A stretch of DNA of 64,000 bases from Litsea cubeba (taxonomy: Eukaryota > Streptophyta > Magnoliopsida > Laurales > Lauraceae): NCBI GenBank assembly GCA_012931725.1, contig CM022944.1:112380570-112444569 (forward strand), written 5' to 3'. Shown piece after piece: positions 47,239 through 63,953 of this stretch (its first letter is position 1; each line of letters opens with the position of its first letter). The position numbers were made by a program, and so were the translations under genes. A model generated the notes under the pieces. It had not been told where the DNA came from. It searched no databases and worked only from the letters and a program-made list of their open reading frames with translations.

Positions 47239-47959
47239 CTAGAAATTTCTCGTGCCTGAAGGCACGGCGCACGACGTTAAAATTAAAATAAGAATATATT
47301 TATTTACATATCTATGAATGCAATAACTTAATCAAATATGACCAAATTAAAAACAAAATAAAAAGAAGTAAACATAAAAACCCCACAATCAAACAATCAG
47401 AATAACAAAGAAAACCCAAGAATGCAATAAGTTAATTAGGCATTTAGATCGTCAAATACTAACAACCAAAAACCCCCAATTAAATTAAATACATAAAAAA
47501 AGAAAGCCTTAACCCAATAATCAGATGCACTAAAAACAACTAACCTTCATGGAAGTTACTGCCCATTTATTTTCAAATAATTATAAAATTACCAAGATCT
47601 CACGGAAGTTACTGCCTCTTTGTTTTCAAATAATTACAAAATTACCAAGATCTCACGGAAGTTACCGCCCCTTTATTTTCAAATAATTACAAAATTACCA
47701 AGATCTCACGAAAGTTACTACCCCTTTGTTTTTAAATAATTACAAAATTAACAAGATCTCATGAAAGTTACTGCCCCTTTGTTTTCAAATAATTACAAAA
47801 TTACCAAGATCTCACGGAAGTTACTACCCCTTTGTTTTCAAATAATTACAAAATTACCAAGATTTTGAATCCCTTCTCAGCCCTAGGATTTATGTACATA
47901 AATCCAAGGGTGTGGAAAGAGTCCAAGAATTCAAAAACTATCCCCCCTTATTATATAGA
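47239..47959 (-). mobile_element. Non-autonomous Helitron A
   Basis: On the minus strand it begins TCTATATAATAAGGGG after an A and ends with the hairpin CGTGCCTTCAGGCACG, then AGAAATTT and CTAG before T. Both ends match Helitron B at 52368-52919. Its body is mainly a 53-bp minisatellite. No coding. Confidence 0.75.
47545..47863. repeat. 53-bp minisatellite, six copies
   Basis: Units start near 47545, 47598, 47651, 47705, 47758 and 47811 with CTCACGGAAGTTACTGCCCC and contain CAAATAATTACAAAATTACC. Copies differ by a few substitutions only. Units abut with no unique spacers, so this is not a CRISPR array. Confidence 0.9.
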
Positions 47960-48009
47960 TATCTATTTATACCCTTATATAAATAATAAATCTCCTATTA
48001 TAAAAGAGA

Positions 48010-48760
48010 GCAAGATGCAAACTTTTTCACTACACTATTGTGGGGCCCACTCCCAAATATTATAATGCAAATTTTTTTACTACACCATTGTGGGGCCCAC
48101 CTCCAAATATTATAATATAATATAATAGAGTAATATATTATTATAAGAAATTACAAACTTTTTCATTACACCTTTGTGGGGCCCACCCCCAAATATTATA
48201 ATAATATAATGATATATTATAATGAGAAATTACAAACTTTTTCACTACACCATTGTGGGCCCACCCCCAAATATCTATCTCTATCGATATCTATATATTT
48301 ATATCTATCTATACCCTTATATAAAAGAGAGAAAGGTGTAGTATTTTTTCACTACACACATGTCCAGACTTTTTCACTACACCATTGTGGGCCCACCCCA
48401 AATATTATAATATAATATAATAATATATTATTATGAGAAATTATAAACTTTTTCATTACACCTTTGTGGGGCCCACCCTCGAATATTATAATGCAAACTT
48501 TTTCACTGCACCATTGTGGGGGGCCCACCCCTAAATATTATATTATAATATAATAATATATTATAATGAGAAATTGCAAACTTTTTCACTACACCATTGT
48601 GGGGCCTACCCCCAAATATCTATATCTATCTCTATCTATATCTATACTATCTATACCCTTATATAAAAGAGAGAAAAGTGTAGTACTTTTTCACTACACA
48701 CCTGCCTAAGAAAATTTAAGATGTGGGCCCCACTTAGCAATATATAAAAAAAAGTGTAAG
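48010..48760. repeat. Helitron-associated tandem repeats, right block
   Basis: At least seven further copies of the ACTTTTTCACTACACCATTG plus GGGGCCCACC unit, interspersed with CTATCTATACCCTTATATAA starts. They continue the array at 46640-47005. The reading frames across it are repeat artefacts. Confidence 0.75.
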
Positions 48761-50908
48761 ATGTCGTAAGGAAGGAAATAAAATGAGATAAAGGAAAGAT
48801 AAAGAAAAGAGATAAGAGAGTGAATCAGATGGATAAAGATGGGGACATAATGGAAATTTTCCAATTTGTCTAAAATAGACTTTGGGTCAGGCTTGGATTT
48901 AGAGGGGTTTTGAGGATCCGGATCAAGATGAGCTAGGAGACCAAAGTTTAGGAATTAAAAATATCTACCCAACTGTACCATAATCTCAAAAAATCTAAAA
49001 TTATAAAAAAGCCCTCTAAATTCTCTATAAAATTGCTTACTACCCCCTACTATACTCAAATGAACCCCTCAAGAGTGGGATAAGACCAATAAGCATTCAT
49101 TTGTGGTTCTCATTGAACCATTTTGTTCACTAATTTCCAAATTTTCTTTCAATTTTTTTTTTGTAAAATTAATTATGAGATATGGTGCTATTAAAGAATC
49201 ATTTCAAAGGAAAAATATTTCAGATCTTATCATTCAAAAAAATTTTTTAGTCTTTCTTGGCACTATTTTGTCCACCCCGGCCGGTTAATAAACTAAGCCA
49301 AGGTGGGAAAAATAAAAGATTTTAACCATGCACTATTTACTCCATTATGTGGTTCATAGTGTACATATTGCCTTTTAACTCTGAAAACTTAAATGCCATG
49401 TGCTTTTTCAATAATAAACCTTGAACTAAGACGGGATGAAAATAAAAAAGAAAATAATTGTGTATTTTATAATGGGTCAAAAGAAAATGAATCAAGTATT
49501 TTACTTTCTACCTTTTGGTGTTCAATACTTACAATTTTGTAGACAGTTAAAATACTTCGCCATCAGCTTAAAAATCAGTTTAAAAGTTGCGACAATTGCC
49601 GATGGCCAATTGATGGTTGTGTTATAATTCAAATACCAAATTGACTACACACGAGATAATTAACATTCTCTTTTTTTTTTTTACTTGAAACAATGCTAAT
49701 TATGTAAACATTTTCTATTTATTTATTTATTTTTATTTTTATTATTTGGTGGAACTAAAAGTACTTGAGTGGTTGTTGTATTTGAAATTTGAGAGTTAAG
49801 AACATTAGAGGGCTCCGGGAGGTTTCCGGAATATATGAGATTATTTTCTTTGTATGTATATAACCCATTATTATTACTTTTTAAATATTAACCCTTTAAT
49901 CTTTTACACACTAACCTTAAGTATTTGTAATTTGATGTTCCTTCGGTTGAATATTATTTATTATAGCCTTTGAAAAAGGTATAGGGACCTCCAAAACTTA
50001 TAAGCACACCCCATGTATACAAGTACTTCGTTTGCATTATTGCTTTATGTTTAGTATTTTCTTTTCCCTTTTGCTTCATGTGTTTCTATTTTATTTAATT
50101 AGAATAATTGAATTTTCAATATGATATAATAGATGTATTGATCTTGATTTATATCCCTGTTGGAAGAATAATCACAAGTTGGATAATGTGATAACTACTA
50201 CTAAATATTGGTTCTCTTATGATATTAGTGATTGCTAAAGATAATTCCATAAATGCAATTTAGCGGTAAGTCTTACAGATTGCTATCGTAAAATTATTGT
50301 TGTTCTGTACAATTTTTAGTTTCTTAATATACAACTTTTGTGAAATTTTTTATTATAAAAGGGCATTTTAAGGGCATGAATATATTTATTTATTATTGCT
50401 CTTACTTATGAGGTTTAAATTGAAAAACTTTGATAATTTTCTAACACATTTATTTCTTTCATCATTGCAGGCTTCTTGTTATTCTTCTTTTTCATATATT
50501 TAAATGAAGCGTCATACATTTCCTTAAAGGGAAAACGAGAATCTCATAGAAACTGCTTGTCATGCTAACGTTACTACTAACTTTATAATCAGTGAATGAA
50601 GTTATCGTTTTAAGTGTAAACAACTAAAATAAGTATTTTACTTGGTACGTGATTTATATCCTCAAAAAGTTATATAAGTTCCATATCGATTATCTTTTGA
50701 AATCTCGTTTTTCTCACTATATCATTGTTTTATTATTTTGAAATGTATAGGAAAAAAGTTGTGTCAGCTGTATTTGAACATTGCATGAGCCTTGCAATTT
50801 ACAATCACTCATTTTCTGTTAAAATTTGTTTTTTAAATGTATTGAAGCTTCTACTAAATTTTTTCAAAACTTTATTTTTTTTAAGAATTTCTTAGTAAAA
50901 CTGTGTTT
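48761..50908. other. AT-rich Helitron interior, no gene
   Basis: About 2.1 kb of AT-rich sequence. Small open stretches at 49103-49288 and 49436-49627 have no recognisable motif. No helicase or Rep signature. Confidence 0.5.
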
Positions 50909-51927
50909 AGTGCACGTGCATTGCACGTGCAGGGCTCCACTAGTAAATAGACTATTCTAAAAAGTAAAATATTAAACCAACAAGTTTTTTTTATTTAAAT
51001 GGATTTATATAGGTTGAAGATTAGGCAGATTATATATGGTGCGCAGGTTAACCCTAGTCCGACCGATTTAAACACGGGTAAGATTTTTTCGACCTGCGAG
51101 CTAGGGCTGTCAAAGGGTCGAGCCCGGGCCGGGCCGGGGTAAGCCCTTACCTTACCCTCATATATGTGGGCCTGGTTTAGGTCAAGTCAAAGCCCTCGGA
51201 GCCCACAGCGGGCCTACAATATCGAAGCCCTTATCCTAACCTTAACGGTCAGGGCCGGGCTAGGGTCGGGCCCAAGCCGAAAGAAATAATTATTTTTTTA
51301 ATATTATCATATATAATAATTCTTCTATACCATAATGCTAACCCACCATTATTCGATGGGCAATGTAAAAGTCAATCTTTTTGTAACACTTCTAAAAGAA
51401 TGCACAAAACAAATTACTTCATCATTTTATAAAGGTATTAGTTAGGATTAAATGAAATAAGGTAATGTGATAGTATTGTGGCATGAAACTGGGAAATAAA
51501 CTTTTAAATACCTTAACATATTAGCAGTAGTTACATAATTTAAATAATATGCTCGGTTTTGTTTGTTTTTAAGCTATTATTAAAATTGTCGCAGCTGAAG
51601 TTTTGCTAGTTGTTGCCTTTTTTACTAGTTCATGTTCTATATATTTTTATAAAGCAATAGCGTGAACCAGGAGAATATGTTTGCCAAGTCGTGTCTGATT
51701 CAATTAGATTTATTTCAAATAGGCATTAGACTTATTCCAAATAAATTATTTGTATATGTGGTTCAAATAAACATTAGACCACTCTTGAGTTAGCCTTAAC
51801 CCTAACTTGTAATTCTTTGAAAAATCACCATTGGATTTTATAACAAAACATTTAAACTTTGAATGCCGAAGATGAATGACAAAGATGATGTGATTCATGA
51901 CTTACAAACTTTTAACTCCGGATGTAG

Positions 51928-52000
51928 GGTCATAAAAGTAAGGATATAGAAAGAAATTGGCATAAAAGTCATAAAAGTAAGGATATAGAAAGAAATTGGC
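51928..52000. repeat. Two-copy tandem repeat, about 41 bp
   Basis: The block GTCATAAAAGTAAGGATATA plus GAAAGAAATTGGCAT occurs twice in succession inside the hAT-type element. Confidence 0.8.
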
Positions 52001-52367
52001 ATCGATCAATAGCTAGTGGTTGAAACTCAACCTCACTTAATGATAATGTTAATGATCATCTATCTAAACTCCCAACCTTCAATAGTTTACATTGGTGAAA
52101 ATCAATATGATGAATGACAACTTGAGTTCCCTTTTCATTGAAGAACATGTTCGTGTTGGATAAACATAGAATCAAATATATCATTCAAATGATAACATAG
52201 AATTAAATATAGGTGGCAATATTGGGATCTATGGGGATATTCATTAAAATTCTTTCTAAGCCTTGGTTATTATTGTTTGATAAAATATTAAGTCTCTATC
52301 ATTAATTGCTAATTAGAGGAGTTCTTTATATTCTTTTGTAAAATCTCTCTTTCTCTCTATATATATA

Positions 52368-52919
52368 CTAGAAATTTCCCGTGCCTGAAGGCACGACGCA
52401 CCACCGGACCTGCATATGCCTCAGACCGACCGAACCTAGGTTCCATGCGTCTCTAAAGCAAGTCCAACCATAAAATGGATTCCACAAAAAAAAATTCAAT
52501 TGATTGCCAAATGATATAATTCCATTCATTCATTTATTCTTAATAAAACTGAATCATGAAATCTTTCACCCAATTTGCTTATCTCATTTTCTTATCTTGG
52601 TCCCATCTCATCATGAATGAAGTAGTGCTTTTTTTTTTTAAATGAAGAAGGGATCACAATACCTATAAATAACTCAAACTTACTGACCCCTTTTGCTTTT
52701 GATAAGGATGGCAAAAACTTGTAAATTTCTCCAACTTTTAGCCCATTTTCTTTTAAATGAAAAAGGAGATGGCAATACCTGTAAATAACTCTAACTTGCT
52801 GCCCCTTTTGCATTTCCCTCTTAAATTCAATGGTCCAAAATATCCCTTGAATTTATATACATAGATCCAAGGGTCAAAAATGTCTTAGGATTCAAAGTCT
52901 CTCTCCCATATTATATAGA
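52368..52919 (-). mobile_element. Non-autonomous Helitron B
   Basis: Same family as Helitron A. On the minus strand it begins TCTATATAATATGGGAGAG after A and ends with hairpin CGTGCCTTCAGGCACG, then GGAAATTT, CTAG and T. The body has two diverged copies of a block of about 120 bp rather than the 53-bp array. It is nested in the hAT-type element. Confidence 0.78.
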
Positions 52920-52944
52920 TTATATATTATACATATTATTTAAT

Positions 52945-53334
52945 GAGCAAGGCTCTCCTAAGCTTAAGCTTATAATATAATTCCGTAAGCTAACGCTTGT
53001 AGGGCCCATCCTTGATCCATCCAAATGGACCAAACACACGACCCCCTTAAATTGCACAAGCCCACCAACTTTTGGTTAAATCCGAATTTACTAGACCGTT
53101 GGATCGACTATGTACCAATCCGAATAGACCGTTGACCATTAAACTTTTTGTGCCCAGATGGAGATGATAGAAACCACGATTTGGGCTGATTTTTTGTAGG
53201 AAGGAGGGTCCCAGGGAGTCCTTGAGATCCCCCCCACCCCCATCCCCATATGGGTCCCTAAGTGGGCCCCACTACGTAATTGAGCTTACTTCAGCTTATT
53301 TTATCTTAAGCTTCAGCTTAGGAGAGCTGGCCCC
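52945..53334. mobile_element. MITE with 9-bp target duplication (Mutator-like)
   Basis: An exact 9-bp direct repeat TTATTTAAT flanks it (52936-52944 and 53335-53343). The ends are inverted: GGCTCTCCTAAGCTTAAGC on the left and, read inward from the right, AGCTCTCCTAAGCTGAAGC. The 9-bp duplication suggests Mutator-like mobilisation. No coding. Confidence 0.8.
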
Positions 53335-53609
53335 TTATTTAATTTATATATTAATAGACAAAAGGCCGGGCCGGGCCTCCTCGGGCTGGCTAAGTCAAGC
53401 CCTAGCTCAGCCATCAAGGTTGCGGGCTTTTTAAAATTGAGTCCTACTCTACCCTCGGACTTTAGAACAAAAAAACCCTCATTTTAAGGGCTTTTGCGGG
53501 CTGAACCGGACCGGGCCCCCTCGCCGAAGGGCCGGATTGACAGCCCTACCTGCGACCGAACGGGTCGGGCTATGCAGTCGGGTTACATTTGGCAACCCGG
53601 CCCTTTGAG

Positions 53610-53799
53610 AGCCCTAATTGGCGGCAAAACCTCCTGTACTTGTGTGCATGAGCGCTTCTAAAAGTCCTCTACCCGCCCCGTTCGTAAACCCATCCAAATT
53701 CCTCTCTCTCTCTGGTTCTCGATCGATCTCTCGAGCTGAGAAATTCCCATTCCTCTGAAATCAATTTCCATCTTCGAATTGAGATTCCGAGGAAAGGAA
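53610..53799 (+). promoter_or_regulatory. SSRP1 proximal promoter and 5' UTR
   Basis: The 190 bp before the SSRP1 ATG contain a CTCTCTCTCTCT pyrimidine patch at about 53702-53714, a common plant core-promoter element, and a GATCGATC motif. No TATA box is evident. The transposon cluster ends at 53548-53603, so little unique upstream DNA remains. Confidence 0.5.
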
Positions 53800-59250
<5,451 letters not shown>

Positions 59251-59584
59251 GTGATCATCAAAGGTTCCCTCTTTTTTTTTTTCTTTGTTTTTTCCTGCAG
59301 TTATTGCCGAAGCTATAGTGAACTTGAATTCTTGGAAATCTAAATGCCATTCATTTATAAGATCTGGTCTCTGATTGAGGCTCACCACACTATCCTTGAG
59401 ATATGGTTCTGAGACCCCCCTTTCATCATAATCATGTGCATTTAAAAGTTGAGACTTTACCCTATGGTCTCAAATAGAGCACTCTGAGGTATCTAGCTTC
59501 ATTATTAGTAATTGATAGAAGAATAATGATGCAGCCAAAGCTCTGGTACCGACATCGATGCCAAAAGGTGATGGAATTGGATCC

Positions 59585-60297
59585 ATGGTTCAAAATCGCG
59601 GTCGCAATCGCGTCGTATCGCGGTTCGTGGTCATCGTGGTTCATTGCGGTTCTAATTTTTATTTTACCCCAGTAAAATCAGAAAAAAAAATCCAAAAAAT
59701 CCGGAATATTCTAAAAATAGAAGAAAACAATATCTTTCTCCATTAGTAAACACTTTAAAGCATAATATTGGTCCCCCCTAAGTCATTACATCCTGAATCG
59801 CTGTCTTATCTGATACTTATAAAGACTGCTATGAATTAAATAGGCTTACATGTATACATTAAACTAAGTCCAAATATCATAAATTTTACATTATGCATTG
59901 CGACCATAATTTCGAACTAATCATTAGTGTTAAACACTTAAATTCAAGAAACTAGTACTAGTAGTATAGATGTACAATGCTCAATTATTCAATAACCAAG
60001 TAAATTGTGCCTGAATTTAAACTTTCAAGTAACATTTACTGCTACATCAAGATTAATTAATTAATTAAAACATCGGAGTATGAACATAAGGATATTCTGG
60101 TTGCAAAGGGAAAAAACCATTATATGAGAATCCACCAAATCTTACAAATCACTTGAGTTTTGGTGAAAAAAATAAGCCTAGGAAGCTCTAACATAGTCTT
60201 AAGAAGCTCCACAAATGGTAACCGTGACCGTTGTTTTGTAAATATCGTAATGGTATAGGCCGTTACCATTTCTTAACGGCCATTATTTTAAACTATG
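59585..60297. mobile_element. Inverted-repeat element with 9-bp duplication in SSRP1 intron 9
   Basis: An exact 9-bp direct repeat ATTGGATCC lies at 59576-59584 and 60298-60306. The ends ATGGTTCAAAATCGCGG and, inward from the right, CATAGTTTAAAATAATGG are imperfect inverted repeats. A 9-bp duplication is typical of Mutator-like elements. No coding. Confidence 0.7.
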
Positions 60298-60407
60298 ATT
60301 GGATCCGAAGTTCAAAACCCAAGTCGAAGCTTGAGAATGATCTGCCAATCAACCTTAGATGAAAAAACCTATGTGCACAATTTAAGGTGGGAAAAACTCG
60401 AACTTTT

Positions 60408-60523
60408 ATTTTCTAATTGAATAAATAGATAGAGACTTCCTCTAGTTTTATCTTTCCCAGTTTCCATTTTCTAATTGAATAAATAGATAGAGACTTCCTC
60501 TAGTTTTATCTTTCCCAGTTTCC
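60408..60523. repeat. Exact 58-bp tandem duplication in SSRP1 intron 9
   Basis: ATTTTCTAATTGAATAAATA and the following 38 bases up to CCCAGTTTCC occur twice in succession (60408-60465 and 60466-60523) with no difference seen, implying a recent event. Confidence 0.9.
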
Positions 60524-61030
60524 TAATGGAAATCCCCTTCTAAAACAAGCAAATCTACCTTTATAGAAACAATATAGTCTAAAAACAATTGGCTTTCTAG
60601 TTATGAAGACATCCTTGTAGAAGCAACTTTCTAAAAAAAAATCCTACTAAATAATAATCATGTACTAACTGGCCCAACTTGCGTCACATGCCAATGAAAT
60701 AATGGGCTGACCTGGTCAAGGTATCAGATTTGCCATGATCCTTGGCTGGTTTAGGTAGGAGGGTAGAACAAATCAAAGTCCAAGATATGCAAAAGGATAA
60801 AACATAATTTTGTAATGTTGAGAATGAAAAAACGCGAGTGTGTGGTAATCTTCCTAATTGATGCAGGACTCTCTCTGAGTCATTGTTGTTTCAGGATTCC
60901 TCTTCTTTTAGAACCTAGGGGGGCATCAACCTAGGGGCATGTTTGTTTGCAGGGTAGAGTAAAATGAAATGAAATAGTGTGTCAAATCAAGAAAAAAAGA
61001 TAGTGGACGGAGTTGGTTGTAATTGTGAGA
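60524..61030. other. SSRP1 intron 9 sequence next to the antisense Copia
   Basis: No gene. Near 60945, GGGGCATGTTTGTTTGCAGG followed by GTAGAGTAAAAT resembles the left end of the inverted-repeat element at 10131. The Copia insertion starts about 90 bp later, so a related MITE may have been its target. Confidence 0.4.
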
Positions 61031-61327
61031 TGATATCAAACTAAACTAGATGCATACAAGAGAAGACAAACGAAACAGTGAATGTATGGAAGATTTTCTG
61101 TAATCTTTGTATTGACGAAGATGTTCTTTTATAATACACTGTTGTCTAGATTAGGAAAACTAATTACATAATCAAAGGAAAAGAATAAGAAACTAAATCT
61201 AATTACAGTTAATCTAACCACAAGATTTCAGCAGATTAGTATCTATCTAATCTAATACATGGGCTGACCCAGAACATGGGTCGAGCTGACCCATTAGGTC
61301 GAATGGACCTGATCTATTTCTTTACTA
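61031..61327 (-). repeat. 3' LTR of Copia element 4 (provisional)
   Basis: It follows the purine tract and contains a TTATAAAAGAAC TATA-like motif (about 61135) and a leader-like region. It ends TTTGATATCA on the minus strand. The start reads TAGTAAAG rather than the usual TG, so the boundary may be off by a few bases. Confidence 0.5.
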
Positions 61328-61344
61328 CCCCCTCTCAAGCTTTG

Positions 61345-63953
61345 GATGGGAGAAAGTGACCATCGAGAGCTTGGAAACTAGTTCTGAAAAACGAGAAGTG
61401 GAGTGGCTTTTGGTGAAAAAATCGGCTATCTGAGCAGCGGATGATATTTGAAAAAGCTTTATAGTACCACTCCGAACATGTTGACGGATGAAATGACAAT
61501 CAACTTCAAGATGTTTGGATCGTTCATGAAAGACATCATTTGTGGCCAGTTTCTTTGCACTTTCACTGTCAGTGAAGAGGGGTAGATTTAGGAACTTGAA
61601 CTCCTAAATCCTGAAGTAACCAGCGAAGCCAAATAAGTTCAGTAGTTGTGTGAGAGACAACACGATATTCAGCTTCAGTGGAAGAACGAGAGACAACTTC
61701 CTGTTTCTTGCTCTTCCAAGAGATAAGAGAGGAGCCAAGAAAAATAGAGAAACCTGTTGTAGAGCGTCGATCATTGACATCTCCTGCCCAGTCGGAATCA
61801 GAATAACCATGCAGGGTAAGATTTTGACTGGAGGAAAGGAGGAGGGCACGATTGGAACTTCCTTGTAGGTATCTGAGTATGCGCAGTACAGCAGCCCAAT
61901 GAAGATGAGTGGGTCGTGCGACAAATTGACTGACCACATGTACCGCGAAGGCAATGTCAGGTCTGGTAATGGTCAGATAAACCAAACTACCTACCACTTC
62001 CCGATAACGAGTAGGATCAGAAAGAAGATCTCCATCAGTGGTTCGAAGCTTCAAATTATGCTCAATCGGAGTAGAGACAGGCTTAAGATCGGTGAGACCA
62101 GCACGTTGGAGAACTTCATTGCAGTATTTTGTTTGTGACAAAAGATATCCTGTGTGAGAGTAGGCAACCTCAATGCCCAGAAAGTAGCGTAGATGACCCA
62201 AATCTTTCATCTCAAATTGTCGACGAAGAAACTGCTTCAAGGATTGAATACCAGATGTATCACTGCCAGTGATAATCATATCATCAACATATAGTAACAG
62301 AAAAACACAGCCAGATCGCGAATAGCGAGTGAAGAGAGCGGAGTCATGAGCACTCTGAGAAAAACCAATGCTGATGATGCTTGTGCTAAATCGTTCAAAC
62401 CAAGCTCGAGGGGCTTGTTTGAGACCGTATAAAGCACGTTTGAGACGACATACATAATGAGGAGGTCTCACAACGCCTGGAGGAGGGTGCATATAGATTT
62501 CCTCCTGAAGAAAACCATTTAAGAAGGCATTCTTGACATCGAGCTGATATAGAGGAGAAGGAGTATCGGAGGGAAACAGGTCTGGAAATGGATCAAGAGG
62601 ATAGACTGTAGGGTGCTCAGGTGAAGGAGATTGAGAAGGTAATGTATAGAAGGGTATATGTTCCAAGAAGGTGACATTACGAGAGACCCGTAACGGGCGT
62701 AACCTATTGGTTTTAGGATCATAGCATCGAGAGCCTTTCTGTTCGATGCCATACCCTAAGAAAACACAGACAGTGGATTTAGGAGAAAGTTTGGTTCGCT
62801 CATGATCATGCAACAGGACAAAACAGGTGCAGCCAAAAACTTTGAGATAGGACAAATCTGGTTTACAAGAGAAGAATTTTTCATAGGGAGATGTGCCAGA
62901 TAATACAGAGGAAGGAGTTCTGTTAATCAGATATATGGCAGTCAGAACTGCTTCCCCCCAAAATTGCAAAGGAACATGTGAGGAATAAATCATGGATCTA
63001 GCAGTTTCAATGATATGTCTGTGTTTCCGTTCTGCTACACCATTTTGCTGTGGTGTGGCAGGACAGGATAATTGAGCTAAAGTCCCTTGACTGGTTAGGT
63101 ACGAACGGAATTTGTGGGATATGTATTCTCCCCCGGAATCGGACCTGAAGATTTTAATCTTTTTGTTAAATTGAGTGGAAACCATGTTAGAGAAAGCAGT
63201 GTAGATGGAGTATAGCTCAGAACGATTTTTCATTAAATATAACCAAGTATATCTAGTGAAATCATCAATAAACAGCACATAATAAATAGAACCACCTTTT
63301 GTTGGCTGAGAGGCAGGACCCCAGACATCAGAATGCACCAAATCAAAAGGAGCAGTAGTAAAAGAAGTGCTTTTATTATAAGGGAAAGCATGTTGTTTAC
63401 CAAACTGACAACCAAAACATGAAGAAATGTCTGATACAGAAATGTTTCCAAAAACACCACTAGTAAATAAAAATTTCATTTTATTTAAAGATAAATGGCC
63501 TAAACGAGAATGCCAAAGGGCAAAAGGAGATGTAGACGAAACGAGTGCTGCAGGAGAGATGGTGAAGGATGGAAGGTGCAGTGACTGGAGATAGTAAAGT
63601 CCTCCTGACCTAAGGCCGGTCCCAATCTGTCTCCCGGTGCGCGGATTCTGCACAGAACAGCCAGTAGAAGAAAATGAGACAAGAAAGCCAGATGAAGTCA
63701 ATTGACTAACAGATATTAAGTTGATAGATAGGTGAGGAACACACAAAACATTAGTGAGAGAGATCAACTTATTTGAAATGGAGCCAATAAGGGAGACTGG
63801 GAGAGGAGTGGCATCAGCTGTATGAATTATGAGAGAGCTAGCAGGAGTATAACAATTGTGAAGTTTGGAAACATCATTTGTCATATGGTAGGATGCACCA
63901 GAATCAAAAATCCATGAAGAATCAAGAGTACCTGATGGACCAGAAATGGACAT
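61345..63953 (-). pseudogene. Copia element 4 pol with in-frame RT deletion
   Basis: An open frame of 794 codons (63953-61569) starts with protease WIFDSGASYHMTND. It continues with the GAG-pre-integrase (LWHSRLGHLSLNKM) and a complete-looking integrase core (FIDDFTRYTWLYLM, RSDSGGEYISHKFR, QNGVAERKHRHIIE). At about 62550 it jumps in frame from the integrase C-terminal spacer (PFPDLFPSDTPSP) to LYQLDVKNAFLNGFLQEEIY, losing the first part of RT. YVDDMIITGSD and DLGHLRYFLGIEV are present. RNase H (GYSDSDWAGDVNDRRSTTGF, STEAEYRVV) is cut by a frameshift near 61575, after which the remaining polyprotein continues in another frame to about 61345. Not functional as RT. Confidence 0.9.

Larger units (their letters stand above)
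46620..50943 (+). mobile_element. Non-autonomous Helitron (composite, with nested inserts)
   Basis: The 3' end is diagnostic: a palindromic hairpin GCACGTGCATTGCACGTGC at about 50912-50930, then AGGGCTCCA and the terminal CTAG at 50943, followed by T. A Helitron-type 5' end, TCTATCTACTCTTATAAAAG, follows an A at 46619. Two more such 5' starts occur at about 48300 and 48650 (CTATACCCTTATATAAAAG), so the true partner is uncertain. The interior has tandem repeats, a foldback MITE and a second Helitron. No Rep/helicase coding. Confidence 0.55.
51102..53548. mobile_element. hAT-type element with nested Helitron and MITE
   Basis: The ends TAGGGCTGTCAA and TTGACAGCCCTA are exact 12-bp inverted repeats, extended by GGGCCGGGCC-rich arms. 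The flanks CCTGCGAGC (51093-51101) and CCTGCGACC (53549-53557) match at 8 of 9 positions, consistent with an 8-bp hAT duplication that has decayed. Without the nested Helitron B and MITE it is about 1.5 kb, with no transposase. Confidence 0.7.

Noticed and set aside
47545..47863. CRISPR-like array of regular repeats
   Set aside because: The 53-bp units abut without unique spacers and lie in a plant Helitron; this is a minisatellite.
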